Below, in pieces: positions 27,040-35,369 of a DNA stretch of 64,000 nt (positions within the stretch are counted from its first letter, which is position 1; every line of letters starts with the position of its first letter). Source of the stretch: Burkholderiales bacterium (GTDB taxonomy: Bacteria > Pseudomonadota > Gammaproteobacteria > Burkholderiales > Burkholderiaceae_C); NCBI GenBank assembly GCA_016195825.1, contig JACPYV010000040.1, positions 62,001 to 126,000 on the forward strand, given 5' to 3'. The notes below the pieces were generated by a model. That model saw only the letters and a program-made list of their open reading frames with translations. It made no database searches and had not been told where the DNA came from. The translations under genes were made by a program, and so were the position numbers.

Positions 27040-27258
27040 CTATCGATCGCCGGCAGCGAGCCGCCGTCGCAGCCCATCCCGATAGAGCACGGCCCCGATC
27101 CCCACAAGCACGGTCTGGTCGTCCTCAGTCAGGTGGTCGGCCGCGAGATCCATCCATGCAGCGAGGCGCACGACGGCGTCATCGATGGATGCTCGATCCC
27201 TTTGCAGGTCCAGGAGTTCCGCCCCAGCTTCGAACTGGGCGACGAGCGGATGGTCCAT
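27040..27258 (-). CDS. Small acidic protein downstream of the S1/P1 nuclease gene, 72 aa
   Basis: MDHPLVAQFEAGAELLDLQ begins a soluble, acidic, helical 72-residue protein. It starts 13 bp after the stop of the nuclease gene on the same strand, with AAGGG upstream, so it was probably co-transcribed with the nuclease before the IS66 insertion. No family is recognised. Since the nuclease gene is broken by a 6.7-kb element, its present expression is uncertain. Confidence 0.55.
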   Translation of the reverse strand: MDHPLVAQFEAGAELLDLQRDRASIDDAVVRLAAWMDLAADHLTEDDQTVLVGIGAVLYRDGLRRRLAAGDR

Positions 27259-27271
27259 GGGAATTCACCCT

Positions 27272-27923
27272 TCAGTCGAAGATGGAGTTCAGCGTGCGCG
27301 CCAGTCGTTTGCCAGCCTTGGCGATCTGCTGCTGGACCGTGGCGACGCCTGTTGAATCGTAGGCGTCGTTGGCTTCAAAGGACAGGTGCTTTTGCTTGCA
27401 GCTGAACCCGTCGAATGCGTACGAGGTTTGCCGGGCCAGAAGGTTCGATTCCTTGGCCCAGTCGAAGGCGTTCTCTGAGTCGCCAGAAGGCAGGGCACCC
27501 ACTGCCGCACCCCATGCGGCGGCAGCTGCCGACTCGGACTGACCGCGAGCGGCAGCTTTGACGAGGCTCGTGTCCCAGTACGTGTGCAGCTTGCAAGCAG
27601 TCGGCTCCGTCGCGCCGAATTCGACGCACAACCGGTTTGGCACCTTGACGCCGCTGCCGCCGTAGTCGCCGTTCTCTGCGGCGTGGAGCGGCTGGTGGAT
27701 GTCACCCACCAGGTGCACGAGAACTCTTAGGGCCTTCAGTGCCTCAGGGGGCGAACCAGACCTCAAGACATCGCGCGCCCACTCGATCCTTCCCGGTGCG
27801 CAGTTCCCGTTCTTGCATGATGGCTGCGCGGGCCCGCACGCCCTGATGTTGACGAAGTGCCAGCGCTGCATCGTCCGGCCATCCAGTGTGTCCCTGACCT
27901 CGTCCATCCAGGTGGCAACGGAA
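27272..27923 (-). pseudogene. S1/P1 nuclease, C-terminal part (gene split by IS66 element)
   Basis: S1/P1 nucleases are secreted, three-zinc enzymes that cut single-stranded DNA and RNA. This part holds the zinc ligands and active-site segments WMDEVR, WHFVNI, VHLVGDIHQPLHAAENGDYG and LHTYWDTSLV, and the C-terminal helices. The N-terminus, signal peptide and Trp1 are missing here and are found at 34607-34784. Removing the element and one copy of the 8-bp duplication joins GCT TCC GTT G with CC ACC TGG in frame (SVATW), giving 273 residues, a normal length. The frame into the IS (to 28009) is fortuitous. Confidence 0.9.
27916..27923. repeat. Left target-site duplication of the IS66 element (CAACGGAA)
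   Basis: CAACGGAA occurs immediately outside the left inverted repeat and again at 34607-34614 immediately outside the right one. Eight bp is the duplication size of the IS66 family. Confidence 0.92.
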
Positions 27924-28030
27924 GTAAGCGTGGGCTCACGGCCCTCTGGCATGGCGGCGGCATCGTGAGCAAGATCGGCGGATCCTGCGCACACCGAGAT
28001 GGTGTGCATCAGGCATCGCTAGCGCACACC

Positions 28031-28444
28031 ATGGCCGATCAAGACACTCCCTCCAGGCGCCGCCGGCGCGACCACAGCCCCGAGCTCAAGCGCGAGCTTG
28101 TCAGGCAATGCCTGCTGCCCGGCGCGTCGGTCTCCAGCATCGCGATGGCCCATGGCATCAACGCCAACCTGGTGTTCAAGTGGCGGCGAGAGCATCGCGC
28201 TGCCGAGGCCGCCGGCGCCGGCCCCGCGCAAGCATCAGCGCCCCTGCTGCTGCCCATCACGCTCGCCTCGGCCACACCGAACGACGCGGCGGTGTCGTCA
28301 CCTCCCGTGCCGCCATCTTGCGCGAGCCGCACCAGCACCGGCAGCATCGAACTCGACTTCGCCGGTGCCCGGCTGCGACTGCGAGGCGCCGTCGACCAGG
28401 AGAGTCTTCTGGGGGTGCTCACCGCGTTGCGCAGCCTCGCATGA
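28031..28444 (+). CDS. tnpA: IS66 accessory protein TnpA
   Basis: 137 residues. The N-terminal helix-turn-helix (HSPELKRELVRQCLLPGASV...ANLVFKWRRE) is typical of IS66 OrfA/TnpA, followed by a variable Ala/Pro-rich part and a C-terminal beta segment (IELDFAGARLRLRG). Its stop overlaps the tnpB start by 4 bp. Required in many IS66 elements for transposition. Confidence 0.9.
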   Translation: MADQDTPSRRRRRDHSPELKRELVRQCLLPGASVSSIAMAHGINANLVFKWRREHRAAEAAGAGPAQASAPLLLPITLASATPNDAAVSSPPVPPSCASRTSTGSIELDFAGARLRLRGAVDQESLLGVLTALRSLA

Positions 28445-28788
28445 TCGGCCTGCCATCGGGCACGCGTGTGTGGCTCGTCGCCGGACATACCGACATGAGG
28501 AAGGGCTTCGACGGCCTGGCCGCCGTGGTGCAGACGGCCCTGGCGTCGAACCCGTTCGACGGCCACGTGTTCGTCTTCCGTGGCCGGCGCGGCGACATCA
28601 TCAAGGTGCTGTGGTTTGATGGCCAAGGATTGATGCTGCTTGCCAAGCGCCTGGAGCGCGGTCGCTTCGTCTGGCCCCAGGCCGTCGACGGGCGCGTTGC
28701 ACTGTCCGTAGCCCAGCTGTCGATGCTGCTGGAAGGCATCGACTGGCGCATGCCGACTCGCACGAGCTCACCTCAGTTGGCTGCGTAG
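28441..28788 (+). CDS. tnpB: IS66 accessory protein TnpB
   Basis: 115 residues, the standard length. The IS66 Orf2 signature is complete: VWLVAGHTDMRKGFDGL, FVFRGRRGDIIKVLWFDGQG, and FVWPQ. The start overlaps the tnpA stop (ATGA). Intact and presumably expressed with tnpA. Confidence 0.95.
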   Translation: MIGLPSGTRVWLVAGHTDMRKGFDGLAAVVQTALASNPFDGHVFVFRGRRGDIIKVLWFDGQGLMLLAKRLERGRFVWPQAVDGRVALSVAQLSMLLEGIDWRMPTRTSSPQLAA

Positions 28789-28850
28789 GCAGTGTCTTCT
28801 CGGGAGTGATCCCAATGCACGCGCGCTGACCCTGTCGCACACTGAGGTCT

Positions 28851-29850
28851 GTGCCGCAAGACACCGACCCGATCAGCCAACTGCCCGACGACGCGCAGCT
28901 GCTCAAGCAGCAACTGCGCGCCAGCGCCAACGAGGTGCAGCGGCTCAAGCTGATGGTCGACAAGCTCAAGCTGCAACTGGCACGCCGTGTGCGCGCGCAG
29001 TTCGGCGTCTCCAGCGAGCGATTCGATCTGCAGGCCAGCCTCATCGAGCCGGTGGCGTTGGAGCAGTTGCCCGTGCGTAAGCCCAACACGCCGGCCGCCA
29101 ATTCCGGCAGCGTCGACCGCAGCTTGCCAGAGCACCTGCCTCGCGAACAGCACGAGGTTCGCCCCGTCACTACTGAAGCGCATCGCGACGCCGCTGGCCA
29201 GTCCTGCGGCTGCACCGCTTGCGGCGGCCGGCTGCGCAGCATTGGCACCGACGTCTCGGAGCACCTGGAGTACGTGCCGGCTCGCTTCAAGGTCATCCGC
29301 ACCGTCAGGCCCAAGCTGGCGTGCACGAAGTGCGAAGCCATCTTCCAGGCCAGCGCGCCGAGCCGGCCGATCGCGCGAGGCCTGGCAGGGCCTGCGCTGC
29401 TGGCCCACGTGGCGGTGTCCAAGTATTGCGATCACTCACCGCTGCACCGCCAGAGCCGTGTCTATTCCCGCGAAGGCGTCGAGATCGACCCCAGCACGAT
29501 GGCCGGCTGGGTGGAGCAGGTTCACACCTTGTTCGACCCCTTGCTTGCGGCGCTGGGCCGACATGTCCTGCACGCGGCCAAGGTGCACGCAGACGACACG
29601 CCGGTCAAGGTACTGGCGCCAGGCGAAGGCAAGACCCGCACTGGCAGGCTGTGGGTTTATGTGCGCGACGACCGGCCCTCGGGCGACAGCGCGCCGCCGG
29701 CCGTCTGGTTCCGCTACTCGGCCGACCGCAAGGGCGAGCACCCGCAGCGCCACCTGCGTGACTTCCGCGGCATCCTGCAGGCTGATGCCTACGGGGGTTG
29801 GAACGCGCTCTACGACGGTGGCCACGTGGTCGAAGCGGCCTGCTGGGCGC
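28851..29850 (+). pseudogene. tnpC: IS66 transposase TnpC, 5' part (interrupted by RIT)
   Basis: A GTG start at 28851 opens the IS66 DDE transposase: leucine-zipper-like start (LLKQQLRASANEVQRLK), zinc-ribbon-like segments (CGCTACGG, CTKCEA), the HADDTPVKVL motif with the first catalytic Asp, and ILQADAYGGW with the second. It breaks in ACWAH at 29850, where the RIT inverted repeat begins; the remaining 567 bp are at 33332-33898. Joined, the protein would have about 522 residues, as usual for TnpC. Confidence 0.9.
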
Positions 29851-29946
29851 ATTATCTGGAGCGAAGTTTTATCCAGACCTGCGACAGCCAACACCGGCTC
29901 ACACACAGGCGGCAAGCCCGTCGAACTCGACATAACGCGCGTCGGT

Positions 29947-30963
29947 TCATAGCGACTTCAAGAACGCAAGAAGGTCCGCCTTGGGCTTCCAGGCCTTGGC
30001 GTTCGACGGTTCAATGCCGGCCTTCTTCCAGAACGCTTGCATGGCGTCGCGCTTCATCTGCAGGTTGGTCGTGATGTATCGGCCGGTCGTTGCGACGCTC
30101 GCGTGGCCGAGGTAGTCCCGGATCACCGTCACGTCGGTGCCGGCCTGTAGCAAGGCCACGGCGCAGCTGTGCCGCAGCACGTGCGGCGTGATGTGCTTGC
30201 GCTTCAGCGTGGGGTTGTCCCGCGCCGCTGCGGCTGCGTGCTTCGTGAGCAGGTAGGCGATGCCGTCGCGTGTCATCGGGTGGCCTTGTCTGTTGAGGAA
30301 CACGCACTGCTCGTCCGCACTGCGCGACATGCCGCGAAGGCGATGCAGCGCGCTGGCAGTCTCGCTCCACACAGGCAGGATGCGCTCCTTCTTGCCCTTG
30401 CCCCTCAGCCGAACCTGCCGCGGCGCGGTCAGGTGCAAGTCATCCCATCTCATTCCCGCAGCCTCGCTGACGCGGGCGCCGGAGTTGTAGAGGAACAGCA
30501 GCAGCGCGTAGTCGCGCCATCCGTCCTGCGTTCGCTTGTCGGGCATGCCGATGATCTGCCGGGCGTCTGACGGCTCAAGGTAGGTGGCCGGCCGCTGGCG
30601 GGCCTTCTTCGCCGGGATCGCCAACACCCGCATGTACTGCTGGGAGTGCGCCAGGTCGTCGCGCAGCAGGTGCTTGAAGAAGCCGCGAATCGCGGCGCGT
30701 CGGCAATTGCGTGTGGCCGCCGTGTTGGATCGCGAGGTCTCGATGTGATCCAGGAACCGGGTTACTGCGTCGGCATCGAGATCACTCAACTGCAGGCTCG
30801 CGACGCCTCGGCCGCGCTGTTCGGCAACGAACTTCAGCAGCAGCGTCAGACCGTCGCGGTAGGCGCGCACCGTGTGGACGCTGGCACCGCGCTGACGCGG
30901 GAGGTACTCAGTGAAGTACGACTGCAGATGACCGAACAGACTGCGTGACGCAGGACGGCTCAT
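29947..30963 (-). CDS. RIT tyrosine recombinase, third gene (RitC position)
   Basis: 338 residues. The N-terminal SAM-like core-binding domain (about 15-100) and C-terminal catalytic domain are complete: Arg in SGARVSEAAGM, HVLRHSCAVALL, LGHASVATTGRY with His and the nucleophilic Tyr. All five or six catalytic residues are present, so it should be active. The start overlaps the stop of the second recombinase gene by 4 bp. The three proteins are thought to act together on the element ends. Confidence 0.9.
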   Translation of the reverse strand: MSRPASRSLFGHLQSYFTEYLPRQRGASVHTVRAYRDGLTLLLKFVAEQRGRGVASLQLSDLDADAVTRFLDHIETSRSNTAATRNCRRAAIRGFFKHLLRDDLAHSQQYMRVLAIPAKKARQRPATYLEPSDARQIIGMPDKRTQDGWRDYALLLFLYNSGARVSEAAGMRWDDLHLTAPRQVRLRGKGKKERILPVWSETASALHRLRGMSRSADEQCVFLNRQGHPMTRDGIAYLLTKHAAAAARDNPTLKRKHITPHVLRHSCAVALLQAGTDVTVIRDYLGHASVATTGRYITTNLQMKRDAMQAFWKKAGIEPSNAKAWKPKADLLAFLKSL

Positions 30964-31925
30964 GACAGTCGCCCCTTGCCGCGTGCGTGCTGCTCGAAGC
31001 GCTGGCTCGCTAACTCCAGCAGTTCAGGCGTGGCCTTGAGGTAAACCTCGGTCCCAAGTACGTTCACGTGCCCAAGGTAGGCAGATAGCTGGGGCAACTT
31101 CGCATGAACGTCCACGCCGTCCATGGCCCACGCGGTCAGCCTGTGCACGGCGAAGGCGTGGCGGAACTCGTAGGGCCTGGCGCCGACGCGCCCACGAGCT
31201 GGCTTCAGCCCAAGATCGCGCAGCAGCCGACGCAGCACATCCGAAGCAGCGCGCAGCGTGAGCGCAGATCCGTCGCGCCGCACGAAGATCGCCTGTGTGC
31301 CGGCACCGCAGGCGGCAAGGACTTCGCCGCGGCGCCGCAGGTATACCTGCAGTTCGGCCACAAGATCGTCGCGGATCGGCAGGATGCGCGAGCGGCCCTT
31401 GCTTCGCTGAATAGTCAGTATGCGCTGACGCAGATTGAAGTCGTCGATGCGCAGCCTCGCAGCCTCGCCCAGTCGCATGCCGGTGCAATACAGGACCAGC
31501 ATGAGCGCACGCAGCATCGCGCCCCACATGTTGCGGCCCTCATGCCGCGTGGCCGCCTCGATCAACGCGAGCACCTCGTCGCGACTGAAGATGTAGGGCA
31601 CGAACACCGAGGCCTTGACCGGCGCGACGGCATGTTCCGGAACGAACGCGCGGGGGTCGCTACGGCGGCGGAACAAGCACAGCTGGCGCACGACGCCGAA
31701 CTCGTTGCCCACCGTGACGGCCTTGCGGCCTTCGAAGCGCGTCGCCCACCGCTTTACCGCCTGCTCCAGTGGCACCGCTTGTTGGCCGTATTGCTCGAGA
31801 ACGAAGCGCACGAAGCTATTGAGATCGAACTCCGCGCGCAGGTAGCGCATGCCCATGGCGCGCTTGAAAGCAAGAAACTCGGCGGCATCGCCAGCCAGGC
31901 TCGTGGCGGTAATCTTGGCGTTCAT
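30960..31925 (-). CDS. RIT tyrosine recombinase, second gene (RitB position)
   Basis: 321 residues. Box I Arg is present (CTGMRLGEAARL). In box II the usual HxxR reads YEFRHAFAV, with Tyr at the first His position. LGHVNVLGTEVYL provides the second His and the Tyr nucleophile. It overlaps both neighbouring recombinase genes by 4 bp. The substitution suggests a division of labour between the three proteins or reduced activity of this one. Confidence 0.88.
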   Translation of the reverse strand: MNAKITATSLAGDAAEFLAFKRAMGMRYLRAEFDLNSFVRFVLEQYGQQAVPLEQAVKRWATRFEGRKAVTVGNEFGVVRQLCLFRRRSDPRAFVPEHAVAPVKASVFVPYIFSRDEVLALIEAATRHEGRNMWGAMLRALMLVLYCTGMRLGEAARLRIDDFNLRQRILTIQRSKGRSRILPIRDDLVAELQVYLRRRGEVLAACGAGTQAIFVRRDGSALTLRAASDVLRRLLRDLGLKPARGRVGARPYEFRHAFAVHRLTAWAMDGVDVHAKLPQLSAYLGHVNVLGTEVYLKATPELLELASQRFEQHARGKGRLS

Positions 31926-33157
31926 CGCGGCACCGGAAGCGAGACCTCACGCAGCGTCTGCGTGGCGATGCGAACGTAGGCCGACAGCGACTCGGTGTCG
32001 CGGTGCCCAAGGAGTTCAGACAGCACCCGAGCCTGCGTGCCGACGTCGAGTTGCCGCGCGGCATTCGAGTGACGCAGTACGTGGCTGCCCATGTAAGCAG
32101 CCTTGATGCCGGCTGCCATAGCGTGCTTGACCAAGATGTGTCGAACAGCAGAGGAGGTAGTCAGAGCCTCGAACGGCACCTTCATGCTGACGAACACATG
32201 CCGCGTGGGCGTGTTCGGTGGACGCCCCTGGCGCAGGTAGCGCGCCAACACCTTGCCCACCGCCGGTAGCAATGGCAACACGAAGCTCACGCCCGTCTTC
32301 GGGCGCGTCATCTGCAGTGTGCCGGCGCTCCAGTCGATGTCCTGCAATTGCAGGCGTATGACTTCGCCGGCGCCGAGACCATACGTGCTCATCATCAACA
32401 GCAGCGCGTGGTCGCGCAGTCCGCGCGCCGCACTCGTATCCACGGCACGCAACAGTCGCTGAACGTCCTCCCAGGGCCAGGCTCGCCGCGGGCGTTCGAA
32501 CGGGGGTTGCACCGGCGAGATCACGGCGTCTGCTAGATCGACATTGACCCGACCGCTGGCCAGCAGGAAGCGCGTGAAGGATCGGACGGTGCTGGCAATG
32601 TCGGCCGTTGTGGACCGCGAGTAGCCGTGAGCGCACTGGACGAGGAACGCGTCAATGTCGGGCAGTCGCATCTGGCGCCATGTCTTGCCTGTGGCCGCCA
32701 GATGGTCGAACAACTTGCCGACATGATCGAGCTTCTTGAGAACCGTGGCCTCGGGGTTGCCACGGTGCTGAGCGAGATGCGTAGCGTAGTCACGCAAGAC
32801 GTGCAAAGCAGGTGGGGGGCGGCACTTGATGCGCTTCCACAGCGGCACCGGCACTTCCATGACCTCGTAAACACGACGCAGCGCGCGCATGGAAGAACTG
32901 ACCAGCCCAAGGTGGGCAACGTCAACCTCGTGCGATCGCGCGTACCAAGACCGGAAGCGAACGACCCCTTCGTGCGTCAGCTCTTGAACTTCGACAAGAC
33001 CAAGGTCAGTGCAGTAGCAGCGCAGGCGATCGATCCACAGCAGGTAGTGCTGCGCGCTGGCCTCGCTGATGCTGTGATCGGCGCGCCACGTCCGCAAGAG
33101 GACCTGCGCCGGCGGCAGGCGCTCGACTCTCGGCGAACTGGTAGATCGGGTGACCAT
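31922..33157 (-). CDS. RIT tyrosine recombinase, first gene (RitA position)
   Basis: 411 residues, the longest of the trio and first in the operon. Box II is complete (HVLRHSNAARQL, LLGHRDTESLSAYVRI with Tyr). In box I the expected Arg of GLRxxE is Gly: YGLGAGEVIRL. Loss of this Arg normally abolishes catalysis, so this member may be structural. The 4-bp overlap with the next gene marks translational coupling. Confidence 0.88.
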   Translation of the reverse strand: MVTRSTSSPRVERLPPAQVLLRTWRADHSISEASAQHYLLWIDRLRCYCTDLGLVEVQELTHEGVVRFRSWYARSHEVDVAHLGLVSSSMRALRRVYEVMEVPVPLWKRIKCRPPPALHVLRDYATHLAQHRGNPEATVLKKLDHVGKLFDHLAATGKTWRQMRLPDIDAFLVQCAHGYSRSTTADIASTVRSFTRFLLASGRVNVDLADAVISPVQPPFERPRRAWPWEDVQRLLRAVDTSAARGLRDHALLLMMSTYGLGAGEVIRLQLQDIDWSAGTLQMTRPKTGVSFVLPLLPAVGKVLARYLRQGRPPNTPTRHVFVSMKVPFEALTTSSAVRHILVKHAMAAGIKAAYMGSHVLRHSNAARQLDVGTQARVLSELLGHRDTESLSAYVRIATQTLREVSLPVPR

Positions 33158-33309
33158 CTGATCGTCATACGCCTACCGTCGCGGATCGGATGCCACGACC
33201 CATCGCACCCATCGGCGTTATGCCGAGCAACGCTCCCGGACGATCCCCTGCTATGACCTGGGACCAAAGGCGTCAGTCTCTGGATAAAACTTCGCTCCAG
33301 ATAATGCGT

Positions 33310-33331
33310 CTTATGCCGAGCTTGGCATAAG
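33310..33331. repeat. Palindrome next to the right RIT end
   Basis: CTTATGCC / GGCATAAG, 8-bp perfect arms with a 6-nt loop, lying between the right inverted repeat of the RIT element and the resumed tnpC frame. It has no counterpart at the left end. Confidence 0.7.
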
Positions 33332-33898
33332 GCCCACGCGAGACGGCCGTGGTGGGACCTGTACGAACAGCACCGTGATGACACCGGGCTGGCAGCTCAG
33401 GCGCTTCAACACATCCAGGGGCTGTATGCGGTCGAAGCGGATATCCGCGGCAGTCCACCCGAAGTACGGCGCCAGCAGCGGCAGGCCCGGGCCGGCCCCT
33501 TGCTGGAGAAGCTGCAGCTCTGGCTTCAGGGTGTGCTGACCCAGGTGTCGACGAAGTCGGAGCTGGCCAAGGCGGCCCGCTACAGCCTGGCGCGCTGGAA
33601 GGCGTTGACGCGCTACGTGGACGACGGACGCATCGAGATCGACAACTCGGCGGCTGAGCGCGCGCTGCGCGGCGTGGCGCTCGGGCGCGGCAACTACCTG
33701 TTCATGGGCTCGAACGCGGGCGGTGAGCGCGCGGCGTCGATGTACAGCTTGATCGAGACGGCCAAGCTCAACGGGCTCGACCCCGAGGCCTATCTGCGTG
33801 ACGTGCTGCAGCGTATTGCCGACCATCCGGTGAACCGGATCGACGAACTGCTGCCGTGGGCGATCGCCACGCAGCAATGGCTACCATGCGCGGCGTGA
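33332..33898 (+). pseudogene. tnpC: IS66 transposase TnpC, 3' part
   Basis: Continues the interrupted transposase from AHARRPWWDLYE, through IEIDNSAAERALR with the catalytic Glu of the DDE triad, to the conserved end (LLPWAIATQQW). It completes the frame broken at 29850. Codon use and identity to the family are intact, so the RIT insertion is probably recent. Confidence 0.9.
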
Positions 33899-33959
33899 AG
33901 CCCAGCAGGCCGCGCCGTGACGACATTCATGCGCAGCTGGTGATTACATCGCTGGCTAT

Positions 33960-34505
33960 ATGAGCGAGCCAGAAGCACTCGGCGTCACGGCTGCCACCTA
34001 TCCCGGGACATCAATGCTGTTACCAGTCCAGACCCGCATACGCGCGCCGCGCGCCGCGAGAATTTTGTGCCTGCTAGCTATTCTTAAATTGGGCGTTGGT
34101 CACGCAACGACGACTGTTTGCTCGCACGAGGAAAGCCAGCGCTTCCACTACGGAGATAAGTCAACGCTGCTTTTCAAAACGGGCAAGCCGGACTTCAATG
34201 ACGCCGCCGAGTCAATGTTCATGGCCTTCGGTCGCAAAAGTGGCATGAACTACAGCGCGGTTGGCCCTACCAGCTTGCGCGGAAAGATTCAACCCAACTC
34301 CTTTACTGTGCTTATGCAAAGCACTCCATCCTTCGACGTCTTGATCACGATTGAGGCAGCAGGTAGGCCAGGAGTGGCACGGGCCACCATCTCAACGTTT
34401 TCCTTCTCCTGCACAGCAACCGAGGACTGGCGCCCGTATTGGGCAAAACTCAAATCGTATTTGGCCGTACAACACCTCGAGCTCGTCCAAGGCAAGATGA
34501 AGTAG
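33960..34505 (+). CDS. IS66 passenger gene, secreted hypothetical protein
   Basis: Lies between tnpC and the right inverted repeat, so it travels with the IS. A likelier start is the ATG at 34014: MLLPVQTRIRAPRAARILCL gives a signal peptide with a hydrophobic core ending at GVGHA. The mature part is about 130 residues, with two cysteines (VCSHEE and FSCTAT) that could form a disulphide. Base composition is lower in G+C than the transposase genes. No family is recognised; extra genes are known in this position in some IS66 elements. Confidence 0.6.
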   Translation: MSEPEALGVTAATYPGTSMLLPVQTRIRAPRAARILCLLAILKLGVGHATTTVCSHEESQRFHYGDKSTLLFKTGKPDFNDAAESMFMAFGRKSGMNYSAVGPTSLRGKIQPNSFTVLMQSTPSFDVLITIEAAGRPGVARATISTFSFSCTATEDWRPYWAKLKSYLAVQHLELVQGKMK

Positions 34506-34606
34506 AGACTTCGAAAATCATTCCAATCGCGCGAAGCTCGCCAACCGCGATGAACTGGACTGCAGGCAGCAGGACGCAGTCAAGAGGGCGGTGACTCCAC
34601 GCTTAC

Positions 34607-34784
34607 CAACGGAAGCGAGGGAGTCCGCCTGCATGATTCTTCTCACCGCAATGCGGGTGCGAGGTGTGAGCTCAGCATCGGCAACGTAGCCCACGATGCG
34701 ATGGCCTTGAGCTCCCCAGGCCCAAGCGCCTGGGCTCCCCACCAGCGCCGACGCCGCCAGGCAAAGACCGACAAGTCCGCGCAT
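34607..34784 (-). pseudogene. S1/P1 nuclease, N-terminal part
   Basis: MRGLVGLCLAASALVGSPGA begins a signal peptide that is cut before WGAQGHRIVG; the new N-terminal Trp is the first zinc ligand of S1/P1 nucleases. The frame runs through QADSLASV to the IS66 duplication and then continues into the IS out of homology. The rest of the enzyme is at 27272-27915. ATG at 34784 is preferred over the GTG one codon earlier. Confidence 0.9.
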
Positions 34785-34800
34785 CACGAGGGCATCGTAG

Positions 34801-35022
34801 TCAGGGGCTTTGCTGAGGACCTTGCTCCTCAGACTTCGCGCTCAGTTGCGCAGCCGCCGCCACGGCACATTGCCACGTCCACCAATGACGTTGGGTGTGA
34901 TCGTCGACGTAGCTGCCGTCAGGTCGCTTGGTGAGGTTCACGCTGCGGCGGTTGGCGTCCCGCGACTCGACGAAGTAGGTCTCGAAGAGTGCTTCGTGAA
35001 CTGAGCGCTGATCAGATCTCAT
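34801..35022 (-). CDS. Small hypothetical protein, 73 aa
   Basis: MRSDQRSVHEALFETYFVES starts at an ATG with GAGG five nt upstream. The protein is polar, with a WWTW cluster, and no family is recognised. It is 16 bp upstream of the S1/P1 nuclease start on the same strand, so the two probably formed an operon. Confidence 0.55.
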   Translation of the reverse strand: MRSDQRSVHEALFETYFVESRDANRRSVNLTKRPDGSYVDDHTQRHWWTWQCAVAAAAQLSAKSEEQGPQQSP

Positions 35023-35076
35023 GACACCTCGTTCCACTAAAGGACCAGCCTCTCAAACGGCGTCAGAGCGGCTTGG

Positions 35077-35337
35077 CTACCGCTGATGCGATGCGCTCTG
35101 CCGAGGCCTGCTGGGCTTCGAGTACAGACAGTAGACCGTGAATCCGTCCGGAGGCATGCGCACCGTCACTATCGTCGTGCCGAGGTCGACCGCCTTCGCC
35201 GCTGCGGCGCTCTTCGCCACACTCGTATCAGCGAACGCCGAGACGCCGTTCGAACCGGGAAACTTGAATCGGTTGCCTGGCGACATAGTCACATGTTCGC
35301 AGACCTTTGCTATGGCGGCCAGGTCGACGGAACACAA
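35077..35337 (-). CDS. Possible small protein after the receiver-like gene, 86 aa
   Basis: A GTG-started frame 32 bp downstream of the receiver-like gene, with G/C-rich third positions. It contains protein-like stretches (GVSAFADTSVAKSAAAAKAV, TTIVTVRMPPDGFTVYCLY). The opposite strand also has a short frame with signal-peptide-like start, but its codon use is worse. Not recognised; low confidence. Confidence 0.35.
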   Translation of the reverse strand: MCSVDLAAIAKVCEHVTMSPGNRFKFPGSNGVSAFADTSVAKSAAAAKAVDLGTTIVTVRMPPDGFTVYCLYSKPSRPRQSASHQR

Positions 35338-35369
35338 CGTCGCCGAGATGCGCAGATAGCGGCCGGGTC

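Larger units (their letters stand above)
29849..33307 (-). mobile_element. Recombinase-in-trio (RIT) element inside tnpC
   Basis: Three tyrosine recombinase genes in one direction with 4-bp overlaps are bounded by perfect 29-bp inverted repeats (29849-29877 and 33279-33307, beginning GCATTATCTGG). This is the defining layout of RIT elements. Beyond the right repeat, 24 bp not belonging to tnpC include the palindrome CTTATGCC-GAGCTT-GGCATAAG (33310-33331), which may be part of the element or of its attachment site. The IS66 frame resumes at 33332. Confidence 0.88.
27924..34606 (+). mobile_element. IS66-family element with passenger gene, split by a RIT element
   Basis: The element is 6,683 bp. 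Its ends are imperfect 24-bp inverted repeats (27924-27947 and 34583-34606, about 21 of 24 matching) beginning GTAAGCGTGG, the IS66-type terminus, flanked by the direct repeat CAACGGAA. It carries tnpA, tnpB, an interrupted tnpC and an extra gene between tnpC and the right end. Without the 3.4-kb RIT insertion it would be about 3.2 kb. It interrupts the S1/P1 nuclease gene. The tnpC break should make the copy unable to transpose alone. Confidence 0.93.
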
